A DNA stretch of 64,000 bases from Cyclina sinensis. Taxonomy: Eukaryota > Mollusca > Bivalvia > Venerida > Veneridae. The translations under genes were made by a program, and so were the position numbers. The stretch covers positions 35,681,241 through 35,745,240 of the forward strand of contig JAAONU010000016.1 of NCBI GenBank assembly GCA_012932295.1, in the 5' to 3' direction. The notes under the pieces were generated by a model. The model had not been told where the DNA came from. It searched no databases and worked only from the letters and a program-made list of their open reading frames with translations. Below are positions 45,580 to 60,240 of this stretch, piece after piece. The first letter of the stretch is position 1. Every line of letters begins with the position of its first letter.

Positions 45580-47360
45580 TTGATTAATGATGCTACTATA
45601 AGCAGCACTTTGAAAGTGTAAAAAAAAAACACACGCACTTCTGAGAACAGTAGGGTAAATAATTATTTTCGAACTTCTATAATTGTACCTTTTATTTCCA
45701 ACTCGTTAATCTTATATATTTGATTTATATCTGCACTTAATAACTCAGTTTCAGATCTGATAAATTATATGAAAGTTTTTGAAAATGTAAAAGACTTAAA
45801 CAATTACTTCTTCATCTTTTATTTATTTGATTGATTTATTTATTTTTATTTTATTCTTATTTATTTTTTAGGGGAGGGGGGGGTGAAACTTGATTATTGA
45901 ACGCTAAATCAAAACATTCATAACAGTTTTTCTTGAGCACAATAAATGCCAAAGGCAAGACTGTTAAACGGTAAAACTGTCAATTTAACTTACGAACATG
46001 GCGGAAATGCTTCTTTTCTCTGAGTAGCTGATGTCTAAATGTTCTGTAAATGTGCAAACACTACTTGTCTTTAATTTAAAAGTGAAATAAAAGTTAGATG
46101 TCTTGACATGGTTTAAGAGCAAATATTTAACATTGTCAAAGATCACAAAACCTCCTATAAAACTGGTAAAATGGAAGTCTAACAGACGAACAAAAAATTT
46201 TGTTATCATAGGTAAAGATAGTGCAAAAAGAAAATGTTTCTGTCTATCTCTTCACGAAGTCAAACTCTAATGCGTCTAACAGGAAGAATATTACAATTCA
46301 ACGAACAAAATTCCACCTACCTTAAGGTATTATCAGACAAAAAAACACAACTTTTTTCATTCACAAGGAAGGAATCGTATTGAAAAGCAGACTCTTTTGA
46401 AGTGTCATTTCTAATCGTTTTATAACTCGTTTTGTTAATTACCTGCCATAATTTGTCTACAATTTTGTAACCATACTTTAGGATTTGCTGGATTTAGTGT
46501 TTTTTCATGTCTTTTACGTATTTTCATGTCAAAATATGTTTTGCTACAACACTTTATACATGTCTCTGTGAATATTCATAACTACGTTTGATTGTTTCAG
46601 TTTTCATCCACATGACAGTTTCTTTAGTAAGAGGTAATCCAAATAATCCAGCATGATAATATGTATAACTATAATGTGGTTCTTTCATGAACTCAGTAAA
46701 ATGTTCCTTCCTTCCTTTCAATGATTCTTTTTCGAACTCCTTTCTTATCTAAAAATTGGAAACTTTTTGGTGCTCTTTGCAAATACTGTTTAAAGTCCCA
46801 AGATCCCATTTATAAGTAGTTATTATTTTACCAAGAAAGATGTCTTACCTGCCGAAATAACCTTCACTTGTACCAAAAGCATCCCTTAATTTGCTTTTTA
46901 AATCAATGAACATGTTAGAAATATAGTACAGTAAAGTTTTCGTATAGAGCCTGTTTCTTTAGCAAATGTGTAATTCAAGTGATTATGGACTACCACCGAG
47001 ATATATTTCATATTGAATGGAAGTTCAGTGTACAGGACCCATAACTCTGTCTGGGTTATCCGTTTAATTTCCATTTAGGGATTAAACCAATTGATAGTTA
47101 GATCATGTACTTCAATCAGATTGCAAATCTATTTACCTCTGTTTTCCTTGAACACAAATGTTATGATGCAATAGTCGGAGGGCTTCAGAAGTCCATCACG
47201 GAAACGTGAATCTATGGTTACTTCCTGTGATATTCATTATTTAAACTGAATGAATTTGTCTTCTGTTACATAAAACATGTTCTAGGATAGTCAGAGTAGA
47301 CGTCTTGTAAATGATTTTTCTTTCCAATATCTTCGCTTGTTAATTTAGAAAAGAGTTTTT
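45580..47360. other. No gene recognised
   Basis: AT-rich, with a low-complexity T/A stretch near 45820-45870. Short frames show no similarity. Confidence 0.4.
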
Positions 47361-47369
47361 TCTTCTAAT

Positions 47370-47600
47370 CTAAAAGTAATAGAAAGGTGACATTTGATTC
47401 CTAGAATCAATAGTAAAACTCCTTTTATCCATTTTTGTTCTCATTAAACTTCGTGACAAGATGGTGGCAGAAACCTTTTAGTTTTCCACATCGGATCAAC
47501 TTTTTATTACATTTCTGCACAACACAGACACGGCGTAATAAATGTTTATGAGAACTGCAACTTGGAAAAGGGATTCGATTTTGATTTCACATTGTTTTCT
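47370..47600 (+). repeat. Dispersed repeat shared with 19530-19780
   Basis: Same order of short conserved phrases as at 19530-19780, including 'cgtgacaag' and 'caacacagacac'. Confidence 0.5.
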
Positions 47601-48441
47601 AGATGTAAATTTGCCCTAGCATGAGATGCACGCCTTTTTTCTTGATTTGTCGTTTAACTTTTTGTACAACAAGTTAATAAGGTAACGTTACGTGTTTAAT
47701 TTAATCTGTGGATTTGACACCCTTCTAAATGAGTTTCCTTCTAACATGTTCCCTTGTTAATTTACAGGTATTTTTTTAGTTTTATGTCTGGTTACAATTA
47801 TAAACTTCTGTTAAAAGCAACAAGATGAAATAAAAGCAGCGACAGATTGACAGAAACTTGGTAACTTGTCTCAATGATGAATCAAATAAGATCTGAATTT
47901 GTCTTAACTGCCACTCCTGATGCACCTGATTTAAATATTTTTTTAGATCAGAATAAGTGAGTAAGAAATTTTTGTAAGGGCTTCTTTCAGAATGACCCGA
48001 AAACGTAGCAAGTATATCGCTTCTTCGTTGCATTCTTAGATCATTAAGGATATTTTTTGCGGAATAGCATTTTAGTTTCAATTTATGTCACTTTTCCATA
48101 TATACATACATTATTGGTAAGTCACCCTTCCATATATACATATAATTATTATTGGTATGTATACTGACGATAAAAAGTAATGCAAATTTTCTCTTATAAA
48201 TTAATGGCATTGAAATGGTTCCCTGTTGTAAATCTGTGTAAAGCATTGAACTTCACTTTTCGACTTGTTTGAATACATAAAAGGATTGTCAAATCGGTGC
48301 ATTGTAGCGGTAAAGAAAAACACGTGCTTGTGTATAGTACATTTGATATACTTAAGCGTTTCACAAAGCAAACGGTCGTACAGCTTTATTCTAGTAAGCA
48401 TAGCAGCTGAATTAAAATCTAAGAAAAACACACACACATTG

Positions 48442-48970
48442 ATGGGACATCAACAAGGAATGACGTTGGAGCAACGTCAGAAAGTCGTCGACATGCCTAC
48501 GACTAGCATGTCACCAAAAGACGTCACTCGCCATTTCAATCGGCATGAGTCGACAATTAGTCGTCAGCGGAACAGACTTCAGCAACAGGGAAAAGGATAG
48601 ACCCAGATCAGGCAGGCCTTATAAAACCATGCGACGAGAACACCGTTTCATTACAACATCGTCTCGACGTAACAGATTTCTTTCAAGCTGCAAGTTAGTC
48701 CGTCTCCTAAGGAATGCTACTGGTACTAGAGTTTGTGTCAGGCTGGTCAGGAACAGGCTGATTGGTAGCATGAGATGACGTTGTGTGACAGTCTTGGCTG
48801 CTAATGATGGACACATCAGGTTCTGAGACTTGCCTGATTTTCTTCGTCTAATCCCCTGGTCCTTCCACGTGGAAGAAACTTTACGCAGCAGAACTATGGA
48901 ACGACATTGACGCGAATCTTCTACAAATACAATGATAGATCAGTGACTACTCTCACTTCAGGGATAATGT
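48442..48970 (+). pseudogene. Decayed Tc1/mariner-like transposase fragment
   Basis: From the ATG at 48442, 53 codons (starts M-G-H-Q-Q-G-M-T-L-E-Q-R) give the first helix-turn-helix: V-T-R-H-F-N-R-H-E-S-T-I-S-R. A deletion near 48590 shifts the frame. R-P-R-S-G-R-P, the GRPR-type hinge, and the second helix-turn-helix (F-I-T-T-S-S-R-R-N-R-F, L-L-R-N-A-T-G-T-R-V) then continue to a TGA near 48778. Past it only vague catalytic-domain remains are visible. Full Tc1 transposases are about 340 residues with a DDE triad, which is absent here. Inactive. Confidence 0.8.
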
Positions 48971-48974
48971 TTTT

Positions 48975-51900
48975 CCACACTGGCTAAATATTTTTCCATC
49001 AGTAAATTTAAATAATTTTCTTCATGTGTTTATGATACCTTTCATTCATGTCTCTTTAAGCAGATATTTATAAAACACATATTTTAATTATCATGGTAAA
49101 CTTTTTGCGTCGTTATTTTAATTGTTACATTTTTTTGCAGTTGAGTTTTCCTTAGGTATATTTTTATCTGATTTACCACAGTCGGTTAAAAACATAAAAT
49201 CTCTTTGTATATTTGTACTTAAAAAATAAACGAGGACCAGAGTCTTACACTTCAGGTTCTTGTAATCATTTCTCAGTTAGAATCAGTAAAACAATAGCAG
49301 TTGAGTTGTTTCAATAGGTTTGTCTCCTTCCTTTGTAAACTTTCAACAGAAATTGCTTCTTCTGCATTCATCATGTGCCAAAATGCAAATAAGTGCAGTT
49401 TTGTGATGCGTACAGGGATAAGGAAGAACTTCCCATGATATGTTTTTTTTTATATTTTCGTTCGTTTTGCTCATCATTTCAAGCATGTTCTAGCGTCTAT
49501 TACATGTATTTGTAAAACATTGTAAATGTTTATCTTGTAAGTAGCTTTCGTTCGTTAAATGGCAAAAATAGCAATATAACAATATAGATTCTTTATTTCT
49601 TCGAATGATTATTGAAGAGTTAATTGAAACCTGTTGGAACCAAATTAGAAGTATATTAAATTAGTGTATCTGTCTCTCTCTGAAATAAAAATGACTACCA
49701 TAGAATTGGTTTATGCAGCTTGGCACTAGGATGGGGTGGGTGGAGTTAGGGGGTCGGTCGTAACTTGCCTTTAGATTTCTGTGGGAGATTTCTTGAGAAC
49801 AGGAAATTCAACTAAACTATATGTATGAAATTTGAATGTGGGTGTGGCGGCAACTTGTCTACAGACACCTAAAGGAGAGGTCCCTTTGAGCTTTTGACAG
49901 CATGCCATAGAAATGATATACACAATAATACTTGACATGTAAGTTGTGCGCAACAGAAAAATCTTCACTGCGTTCTTTAAATGACGATTTAATGTCATGT
50001 TCGTGATAATGGACAAAACAGATAACAAAGCTTCGAACATTTGGCAGCATTTCTCTAGAATAAATCAATTCAGAAAGAGAACTTTATTAAAATTAAACAA
50101 GGAACAAAGAAATCTTAATATTGGCAGTAGTTTTGAAAAAGATGTTGGCAAAGCATTTGTTTCAAAGTAATGATCTATCAATGTATGTTGCATTCTGGTA
50201 TTTTTTCTTCAGAAAGATATTCATTTCATACACGTTTTGGCGCTGTGCAATGCTGTTTCGATGCATGCGCATACAAAAGAAATATCAGACTCTTTGAAAG
50301 AGATAATTTTAGCTGAAAAAAGTAATTCAGCTGCATTACCTGCACGTGTGTTTTACTAGTCAAAATAAGGGTATAAAGAATTTTTAATTATTAATATAAC
50401 TCGTAATGCAACTTTCAGGCATTAACCCTAATCATAATTTATTGCAAGTTTATAGATTATATACTAAATTATATACTGTTTATATAAAAAGTATACTCGA
50501 GGATTGTGTATAAATATCGTTTCTGTAAATCTTGCTACATGTGAGACAGTTACTCTAAAATCTTGAGCAGATGAACTAAGCGACTCCATCACTTTTTTCT
50601 CGTGGAACAACGGCCTATTGTGTCTAGTCATAAATTAAGAGGTTTCGATATTTTATTAAAATTGTCATTATAAAAATATACGAGATTAAGTTGTCAAAGC
50701 TGGGCCCAATTTTGATAATCTTTTGACGTCCGGGTACTTGAAAAGATAATCCCTGCTCGACGGTTCCTACAAGCACACAGTGGTCTGACAGATACGAGCC
50801 TGGGTTATCAATTTATCCCAGATAGATTAATTTTGAATCTTGTTCGATTAGACTGATAAAAATGACACCACTTGCGTCGATAAATATCCCTGGGCCGACG
50901 ACATCGGGTCGCAAAACAAACATTTACCATAGGATACTGATAATAAATGGGTCTTTGTTTACGTTATTATAACACAGTGAAGGATGTGTCATACGCTAGA
51001 TTGTATTCATCCATTAAACAATATTGCAAAGGTGAAAACACATTAAAAATAATGAGAGAGAGGGGGGAATGAGGGTGGAACAAACACTGACATTTTAAGA
51101 CTATACAAACTTTGATATAAACTGCAAAGGACAGTGTATTTCAAAAGTTGTACGTCATTATTTGTAAAGCATGCATCAATATCTTCAAGACAAAGAGGCC
51201 AGTCAAAGACCAGAAAACTATTGGATTTGCCTCTACACTTAAATGTCTCGCCTAAAACTTCTAAAATGGACTCTATTTGAACAGACCCGTTAGTCACTTT
51301 ACATGGACATTACTAGAAATCTAACTGGCTGAATACAGAGCAAGGATGAGATAATGATTGACACTGGTCTGAAAGGAAGACAACAATTCCTGAAAACAGG
51401 CTAAACATTGTTTAACCTAAGTAATTTCTTATTTCTAGTCCCCAGTTAACGGAGACACACTATTTTGCCTTTTTTCAAAGAGTGTAACTGCTGGAAAACA
51501 AGCACAAGATTAACCCAAGGAGCAGATATTACCATTATAAAGGATTCCACAAAGTTAGGTATGATGGGGTCGAGCTACAGGATACATCTTTTCTGAACCA
51601 TTGCCTTGTCATACCTAGATTCAGTATGGCATGAACTTATTCCCAGGGTACACACAGTACTCGCTCGGTACACGTGAGTACATGCATGTGACATACTATA
51701 CAACAAATAAGGTTAAGTAAACTATTCGTTATTAACCTAACACATTGACAGATTTCGAATTATCTTTGGTAAATATAAAACAAAACATTGAGTCACTTCT
51801 GATATCACACCAGACACAACGGAGACAGGCTGTTTGTAAATAAATATAACCCCATTTGACTTAAACTTCTGTGCTTCCTTTTCGAGTTATCTGTTAAAAC

Positions 51901-51990
51901 CGAGAGACATGTCTGAACTTTTATTAGGATGTATAAGTAATATAAAGCTAATTCTGTGTAAAGATTGACAAATTTAAACTTAAGCAATTC
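48975..51990. other. No gene recognised
   Basis: AT-rich. The minus-strand frame at 51043-51297 reads like protein (F-D-W-P-L-C-L-E-D-I-D-A-C-F) but lacks ATG, splice borders and any known family. Confidence 0.35.
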
Positions 51991-51997
51991 TTGGAAG

Positions 51998-52090
51998 ACA
52001 TGACAATGCGCTCAGGTGGTAAAGTATTTACATAGGGAGTTAGACCTGTATGCCTCGAGTTATCCAAGCTGCAGTGAGTAGAATATTTTT
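51998..52090 (+). repeat. Possible tRNA-derived SINE fragment
   Basis: 'tgcgctcaggtggtaaagta' resembles a tRNA-type box A, followed about 35 nt later by a weak box B-like 'cctcgagttatccaa'. Poor match. Confidence 0.3.
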
Positions 52091-52099
52091 TGTAATTAA

Positions 52100-54480
52100 A
52101 TACCCATCACCTGACACTTATGTAACCTCCGAACTTTACAAAGTTTGCAAATGAGTACATACATTTAGTTTGTTTTTCATCACAGTGACAGGACTTTTTG
52201 TCCGATCTTGACTGTAACTTTGCTGATACTGTTATACAACTCTCATCAGAGGACAACCGTTGTTTTTCTTGTGTAATATTACCTTTATGTATTTACATTA
52301 CAAACATGTAACAGTGTCAAATGTAACGCAATGCATTTTGCTGCAAATCATTGTTAATTTTTATTGTGTTTTTCTAGATTTGTTATACAGTTGTTCTGTT
52401 TCAAATGCACGTGTTCTGTCCCAGTTTTGTTGATTCATTTAAAAAAAAAATTATCGGAACTATTTTCTTGTCGGATGTTTTGTGGTAGCCTCTTTAACAT
52501 ATAGCTATAAACTGTTAAATTCCATCTATTGTTGTTTTGGTCACGTGATAAAAAGTATCCAACACTCGTTACCATTTCATTTTTATGTATTTATGACTAG
52601 ATTCAACCTTACTAACTGACTAAGGGACAGACAGAAAATTTGATGTACATTCTAAAAACAAGCTCCAAAAACGACTTGTTGCTTTACTGGATTAATACTT
52701 TCTAAAGACGTTAAGTTTTAGATTTGTTTTACGAAAGACTGTTAGAAGGCTTTTCGACTTAAAGCATAACTGTTATTTAAACCAGAAAACAAACTGAAAA
52801 ACACGTTATCACACCTTTGCCATGCATCATGGGTATCTTAGATCAACTTGGTTGTTGATGTAATCTTTTAAGGCTGGTTTGCTCAATCAGTTGGCAGGTG
52901 AAGAGGTGACCTTGTGACCTTGGGTATCCTGGTTAGTGAGATAACGTTTCGCAAACTCTGGTATGCCATGCTCACATTGTTCGGTTACTGGACAATATGA
53001 CATCAAAAGCACTTGTTCACGCTGAAATACCAATATTCAATAAATTTAGAAATCTTGAATAAATAAAATGAAATGTTAAATGAAGTGTTGAGGAAGTTTT
53101 ATAATAGATTATAATATTTATAAAATTTACTAGTATAATAGATAAGAATGTCTACCCAAAATCAAAGTTTGACCTGTCCAAACAGATCAGAAGCTGTTCT
53201 AATTATTCTGTAAGTGAACTGTCATTCACCCTCTCATTCATTACAAGTAAACATAAGACGATCATTAAATTGTATGTGAGGGTAGAAATAAACATATCAA
53301 CGCGTGTAGGAGCACCATGAAAATCGACAATTATTATTATCATCTATTCACTTCAAGTCAAACTGGAAAAACAGCATCTCGAGTATATACAAAACTATGC
53401 AAGTCTATTTCACTGTCATGATGTAAGCAGTTGTTGCAGTAGTAGAACCTTAGAAGGCAAAGTTTTATCCATTTTCTCACCAAATATATATCCTTGCATT
53501 AGATTTTAATTTGACAATGTATCTTTTAGGGTACTACAGAAAACAAGAATTCACTCCATTTTTATTTCTACAGATCTCATTTAGTACTCCTGTCAAGGGG
53601 ACGAAAAGAGCTGCCTGAAAACTGATGTAATCTGAAAACAAATCCTCGATACGATATATATCTGTGAGGTCACATTATGGCCGTATTGATCGGTGTATGT
53701 TTAAGAAAACCCACGGTGGCGAGTGAAGCATTAAGATACCGATGTTGCGGCAACAAATCTTTGTGGAGGGTATGACAAAAATGTCATAACAAAACACTTC
53801 ATGGCTTATCTATGGGAAAATATATTAATATTGATCTTGACACAGGCAGGGTAGCTAATATCGAAAATATTCTAAAGGGCATAGAGATATGACTTACAGC
53901 TTTGTTGCAAAAAAGACGGCCTTGTTTTAAATGTCGCAGGCTTAGACGTGTTGTCAATTAGTGACCTTTAACATTGTATTACTTCAAAACCAAATTATAT
54001 ATTTCCAAGTAGGGTGTTATATATTCTGCTTAAGATTTATCGAAATATTAATAATTGAGAATTCAATTTTGCGGGAAAAGTATATTGGACATTATGGTTT
54101 CCGTTTACAAAAACAAAATACTTAATTTAACGGAAGTCCGCATTGCAAACCTTTTCAAGATGCACAAAGTTAGCATTCAAGTCAAAGACTGCAGTTTGAA
54201 ATTCAGTCGGGTCGTTTCCGATGTTTCGAGCTTGTACGAATATCAATTCTACTCTGTGATCAATTTTTGTTTTTTAACAAACCTAAAGCGCTCACCTGAT
54301 TTAACTGCTCAAAACGACAATTGCAGTGTAACGGACTTGGTTCATATAGGGAGATTTTTAAAGTTTTCTCATATATTGTTTTGTAAATCTGTTACCCACG
54401 CCTCAGGATCGAACTCTGAAAGACTTCAAGAGCATAATCTTAACATTCTTGGTACAATACTCTAGACTGTGCTACATACC
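52100..54480. other. No gene recognised
   Basis: AT-rich. The frame at 54055-54465 (136 codons, TTG start; 123 from ATG) is within chance length for this base composition. Near 54400 the minus strand has a box-B-like 'gagttcgatcctgaggcgtg', so its end probably overlaps an old SINE piece. Confidence 0.35.
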
Positions 54481-54539
54481 ATGTCTCACCTGGGGTAATG
54501 TTTAACCCTTGAAGGGGTGCCAATAATAACTGTAAGCGA

Positions 54540-55210
54540 AATTTGAAATGCCTTCATACCAGTCCAACAAAACAGAATATCAGAGCTCTGCTTGACCTTG
54601 TGCTTTTTTGGCATATTAAATTGTTATGTTTCCTATATATTTCCATATAAACGTGTGGCATCCCGCGTACATTACAAAGACCTAAGGATGCAGTTTGGAC
54701 ATTCTTAGACGAGGTCAACCGGAAATTCTGCATACCAAATTTATAAAGGGGTATTATTTTGTATAATCTTAGCAGAGGCTCACTAGAAAGTGTAACATAA
54801 CAGATTTCAGACGTCTCAGCTTTATGGTTTCAAACAAGAAGAGTTGTCTAACTCTGTAAGTCGAAGTAAAACATATGACCCTGTGTGAATACTTCAGGGG
54901 CAGAGTTTGAACAATCTTGATAGAGATCCAGTAGACAACGTTTCATGCAGATTCCAGACATCTCAGACCTCTGGGCTTTGTAGTTTCAGAATAAAGTAGT
55001 ACTAGTTTTAAAATGTTGATTTTGATGTAAAACAAATTACCCTTATGGTTTACATAAAAACTACCCAACAATCTACAACTAAATTACTAAAGATTCCTAT
55101 GTATTTCTTTGAAAACATGTGCCTCAAGGGACATGATTGGGAAAGATTTGGTAGAGGTCTAAAGACAATGTTACTTTGAATGCCAAATCCAGAATTTCTG
55201 TTGAGAATCT
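54540..55210 (+). repeat. Degenerate repeat with 'agaggtc...' phrases
   Basis: Variants of 'tttggacattcttagacgag', 'ttgaacaatcttgatagaga' and 'gggaaagatttggtagaggt' recur every 200-230 bp near 54692, 54905 and 55133. Each is followed by a 'gaaa/caatgtt...ccaaat' phrase. A decayed interspersed repeat with a spaced motif. Confidence 0.45.
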
Positions 55211-58205
55211 AACCCCTGGTTGATTCAACCTGAAACTTTCGGATCGGGAGATGCACGGTCTACCCCCGCCCCCACCCCTTCCTTTCGACAATGGTCTAAT
55301 CACACCGCATATTTAGAGCTGTTTGTTGTATTTTGTCTAAAATACAACCTTGGCACTTCTCATTTTTTTCTCTTTCAAATAGGAAAGTCATGAATCAATT
55401 TGTCGTTTAAAAGTCTAAGTCGTCATGTTACTGTTCTTCTGTTTTGCATTTTTGCATTTTCTTTTTCATTTATTCTGTTGCATGCAGATCTGTACCAAAT
55501 GCCTTTCCATGATATCGAATAATCTGAATATACTTTGTTTGACGTGGATTCGCAAGTTACTCTTAACATACAGATAACCAGACTCGGAATAATAACTGTT
55601 TTATGTTGCAATGCTGATGAGCCCGTCTTCATACAACGTAAATCATGCAACTCCCGCAATGAAGCCGTAGGATTCTTAACTCAACCAGAAACCAAATGAG
55701 AATAAAACACACATTAGATAAATTATAAAACCATTGCTAAAACATGATAAAAGACAAAGTAAATAAACCTGGTGGTCTGGTTTTGTTCATTTTATGTTTT
55801 GTTCCAAAAGTTCCCGCGGATAGGCCGTTTTATGTGAAAGATTAAAATAATTGAAAAGTAATCATAAAGAATGATGGAACATTGTTGTCTAGCTAATCTC
55901 TTTTATTACACGTGACGTGATTTTCGCTCACAAAGCTACTTAACGTTTAGCCAGAAAAAGAGTTGTGTCAATCTGTTATATAAATACATTTTACCTCGAT
56001 CGAACTGAAAGCGACTCGAAGATTTTACTGGGTATTGACGAACACAGGAATATGACAGAGCCTCGTTTTAAAACGTATGATAATTTACTTAAATGAAGGT
56101 TCTAATCGTAAGTTGAGCGTATGATCTAACTTCAACTTTTTCTAGCTTATCATCAGATGTATTTTGTTGTTTTTAACAAGTTAAAGTCTCCAAATCTTCC
56201 TAACATGTAAAATGTTTGATATGACTTTAAGCTATATCTGTAAGTGTGACATACCCTAAGTCACCTATATATAAATGAGTAGAAGTGCAGTGCCTAAGAA
56301 CCATAACTCTACCTGGTGTTATTTTTTAATTATCTCCCGTCTTGATTTTTTTTGTCCGGAGCGTAACTTCAAATCTATGAAGTGAATTAATGTGAAAAAG
56401 AGTCAAGTCTTAAGTTACCTATGTTTCTTCGGTTTTATAATGATTTTTTTGTTCAGAGTATAACTTTCATTATAAAAGGGTTTGACTTGAAACTTAAAAT
56501 AAAGATATGTGGTAAGAAGTGTATGAGAAATATATCTCTGTCAGGTCTCAGTTTTGAATGATCTCCCCTCTTAAAACATTTTTGGTATATAGATATTTTA
56601 TTGAATATTGATAAGAGTGTTTTAGTTTCGTTTCAACACGAAGTTGTAAAAATATTCTTGCTGAATTTGATATTTTACAAATATTTGCGCAGTGCCATGT
56701 GAAATGTCTGGCATCATCAGTTCGCAGTCTAGGATGACGGACGTATATTGCATCTGTTCTGCAGTGCTTTTTCTCTTGTTTTATATCTTTTTTTTTGTTT
56801 AGTTAAAATCATTATTAAAGTCATTATTTGGCTTTAGGTAATATTTGATGTATAGTAAACTCATCAGTCCTTTTGACTTAAAAAAGGAATTGTGAGCTTA
56901 TCGATAAATTTATGGGGAAAAAAATATATTTTTATATTTTTGATTGTGATTAAACACTTTCTATCAAATCTTTCTATCAATTTCTTCTATAGCAGTATTT
57001 TTTATTGTAGTCCATAATTTTCAAATCATAGTAATGTTCTGAGAGAAAGTCAAGGTTTGATTTAATTTTTAACTCCTAACATAAGTTCAGATTTTTTCCT
57101 TCCTCAGTTTTACTCATTGCATCTGTGATAAACAAAATCTCAAGACAGTTACAGTTTTCTCTTAACCTTTTAATTCTTGCCTTGCAATTTTATATTTGTA
57201 TATTTTCAGTATGTTTGTTTTAAAATCTTTACCTTCCCACGAATGACCTGAAATATTTTGACTAAGGAGATTTGTTGTTACAAAAAAATATTCCTTTCAA
57301 ATATGAACATTTTATCACCAAGATTTCGAGATTTTGATGTGTTTGTTTCGCCTCGCAGTCTCTTTGCTGCGTTTTGCTTATTGTCTTGTGCTTTACTTTT
57401 AAGACACAATAGCCAATAACCTCATGGTACAAAATGATGTCACTCTTCGACTGTCAGTTCTGTATATATAGTGTTTCGATACATAACTACGTCATGACTT
57501 TGTTGGGTTAGGGTGTAACATTCCTCCTTCATATTCAAGTACAAGTTCCATTAGACTCTAGATATTTAATGTAAAATATAAAACCTTAAGTTGTTCGCCG
57601 GATGTTAGGACAACTATATGGGAGTATTATACTCTACAGATTTCAAGAGATTTTTCGATGCAGGCGCACTTTCACAGAAAGTTACAAATGTTTTAGTCAT
57701 TACTTATAATTGGTTTTTATGTATTTACGATTTGCTAACATGAACTCTCCATTTACATTAATATTTTCATGATATCATTCTTAAATACATATGCTCTAGA
57801 AGAGACTCGGTTCTTCACTGGGCGTGGCTTATTTTGCAAGAGTTATTCATAAAATAAAAATGCGGTTCGTAAATTCAAGACTTTCCTTAATTATTTTTAT
57901 GTTTTATGTACAGATACTAAAAAAAAAAACTTAGAAATTTTAGCTGTTTTCGCTAAGCTTACTTGTATACAGCATTATTGTAATACAAGATCAGTAAAAG
58001 AAATACTAAGCGTGGACTGTTATTGTCAAGATATGAACCACTTATTCAGTGTAACTTAATATCAAATTTCAGCTGTTAATGCATGTATGGTGTACGCGCA
58101 TATTTTAGATTTTATGTGGTTATGTCTAAGTAAATTTATCAAGCTTTTCTACTTTTTAGATTCATCATATTTTTTATTTTCTTTTTAATTTATTTAATTA
58201 ATTAA

Positions 58206-58240
58206 TTACATTTGATTTATTTATTTATTTATTTATTTTG
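58206..58240. repeat. (TTTA)n microsatellite
   Basis: Tandem 'ttta/attt' repeats, preceded by 'aattaattaatt'. Confidence 0.9.
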
Positions 58241-60209
58241 CTATAGAGGTATAAAATGTCAAACAAGAACAAGTCATTTTGTTTTAAACAAAGTGAATAA
58301 AACATCAATCAATGAATCTTAATTAGAGAATTGCTCTATATTTTGCGATACGTCTCTTTAAAACAGTTTACGTTTAACAGCTGCAAATAATGAAATAGAA
58401 TTAAACAACATGGACAATGTGTTTCCTAATAATAAGCTAAAGTAGACATGCCGTTATCCTATTATTTACCTATCATTTTCAAGGCGTATAGAAATGTTAG
58501 TGAACTATTTGTAATATGAAAGTCTGCGAGAGTTACTTGAAAATGTCCAAGGTTAATAATAGCATATAGTGGGAGATTGAGGTACTTTCACACCTTACCC
58601 CCATCACACAGGTATTCACATATGGAGTTCTAAAACGGTACTGCAGTTTTATGGTTTAGCATGTGATCTCCCGGAAAAAAATTGATTACAGTAAATCTTA
58701 AGAAATCGTTGAGTAGGTGGAAGTAGCTGGCATATTTATTTCACTTTTAAGTAACCCCTTAACAACAAAATGAAGGATTTCCTTGGCGTTTTTTCCATCT
58801 GTATGAAACTGGAAATAAAAAATGTTTAAAAACGTTCAAGGTCATTCATATGTATGTGTACATTTACAAGATATATGCATTCCTTCGACAGTTGGGACCG
58901 ACGCTTTAAAACGGTTCTCTCATGTTTTTTTAAGCTATGCAGATGTCACTATAATTGGAACAAAACAAAAGTTCTGCGTCACGTGACTTAAATAAAATGA
59001 CACTATACATATAAATGTATCAAACTCCAGCATTGCCCAAGGGCCTACCTTGATACTCTCTTATCCTTTACATTAATTTATTATTAAAACATTTGTTTGA
59101 TGAATAACATCTGACGTGCGGAGGCCATCTTGAGGTCGATCCAACAAGGAAAGGGATGGCAGGTTGAATTTAACAAACAAAATCCCCCATGATAAAAATA
59201 GTGACACAATTTGACAACATAATCCAGGCACTTTTTGTCTTCAATGTTCAAAATTAGCTTTGTACGTTGTAAACAGAGAAAATTTAATTTGGTTAAACAT
59301 ATTTACATCTCCAAACGAGAATGGAACGTCACATTCAAATGAGATCACGTGATTAATATTTGTTCGACCAAGTTACGTTATTCTGAAGTTGAAACGTTTT
59401 TGATAAAGGCTATCTTTCGGGAATACATCTCACCTATCGCTTTTTGAATTGATTTGTTTCTTATGCACTGTGAATGTGTTCTCCAGCAGAATCACTTTTG
59501 TGAAAACGTAGCTGCATGGCAGTGGAAAATGAATGATGGATTTTAATTTTGCTAAAGTGAATTTATTTTCTACTCGAACAAGACAAAATGAGAACATTAT
59601 TGCACATTATAAACTATTTTGAGAAACTGTACAGTATACAACGAGAAATTACCACATTTCGCAGATAACTAGCAATATTGGACTATCGTAGACACTACGT
59701 AAGTATTGCATTAAGATATACAGTAGCTGCAGAGTGGCTTTTTATGACTACAAATTGAATTTTAAAGACAATTATTTCTGTCACTTAAATAATATATGCT
59801 TAGAAAAGGAAATAAATCTTTTTTTAAAAATGTCATGGTAATTTTCTTCTAATGGGGATGAAAATCCATTTAGATTTTTTTAAGATGACTATGATTAAGT
59901 CGACTACATGTCAAACGTGGATAAATACAAATGCACTGAACAAGATAATACGTGAACAACTTTACAAATCAACTCTGTCTTGACCGTGGATTTCTAAAAC
60001 CAACAGCAGCGAAAACACAGACTGTTAGGGTATGAATCGCGACTAGGAAGTTTGGCTACGGTCCTCAGCACTTCTTCTAGATGTTTATGTAACAAAAATT
60101 AATGTATGATATGTTATAATAAATGAAATAGGTATATAAAGAGTACTTCTCAATTGCTAAGGATTTATTACAACATACAGGATACGGTTTCATTTTATCT
60201 ACAGTTTCT

Positions 60210-60240
60210 GTATAATAATAATAATAATAATAATAATAAA
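60210..60240. repeat. (AAT)n microsatellite
   Basis: About ten uninterrupted 'ata/aat' repeats. Confidence 0.95.

Noticed and set aside
51043..51297. Minus-strand frame that looks protein-like
   Set aside because: No ATG, an in-frame stop just upstream without a matching acceptor, and no family I know.
54055..54465. 136-codon open frame
   Set aside because: Begins with TTG, matches no family, and its length is about what chance allows in 64 kb of AT-rich DNA read in six frames. Its end overlaps a SINE-like box B.
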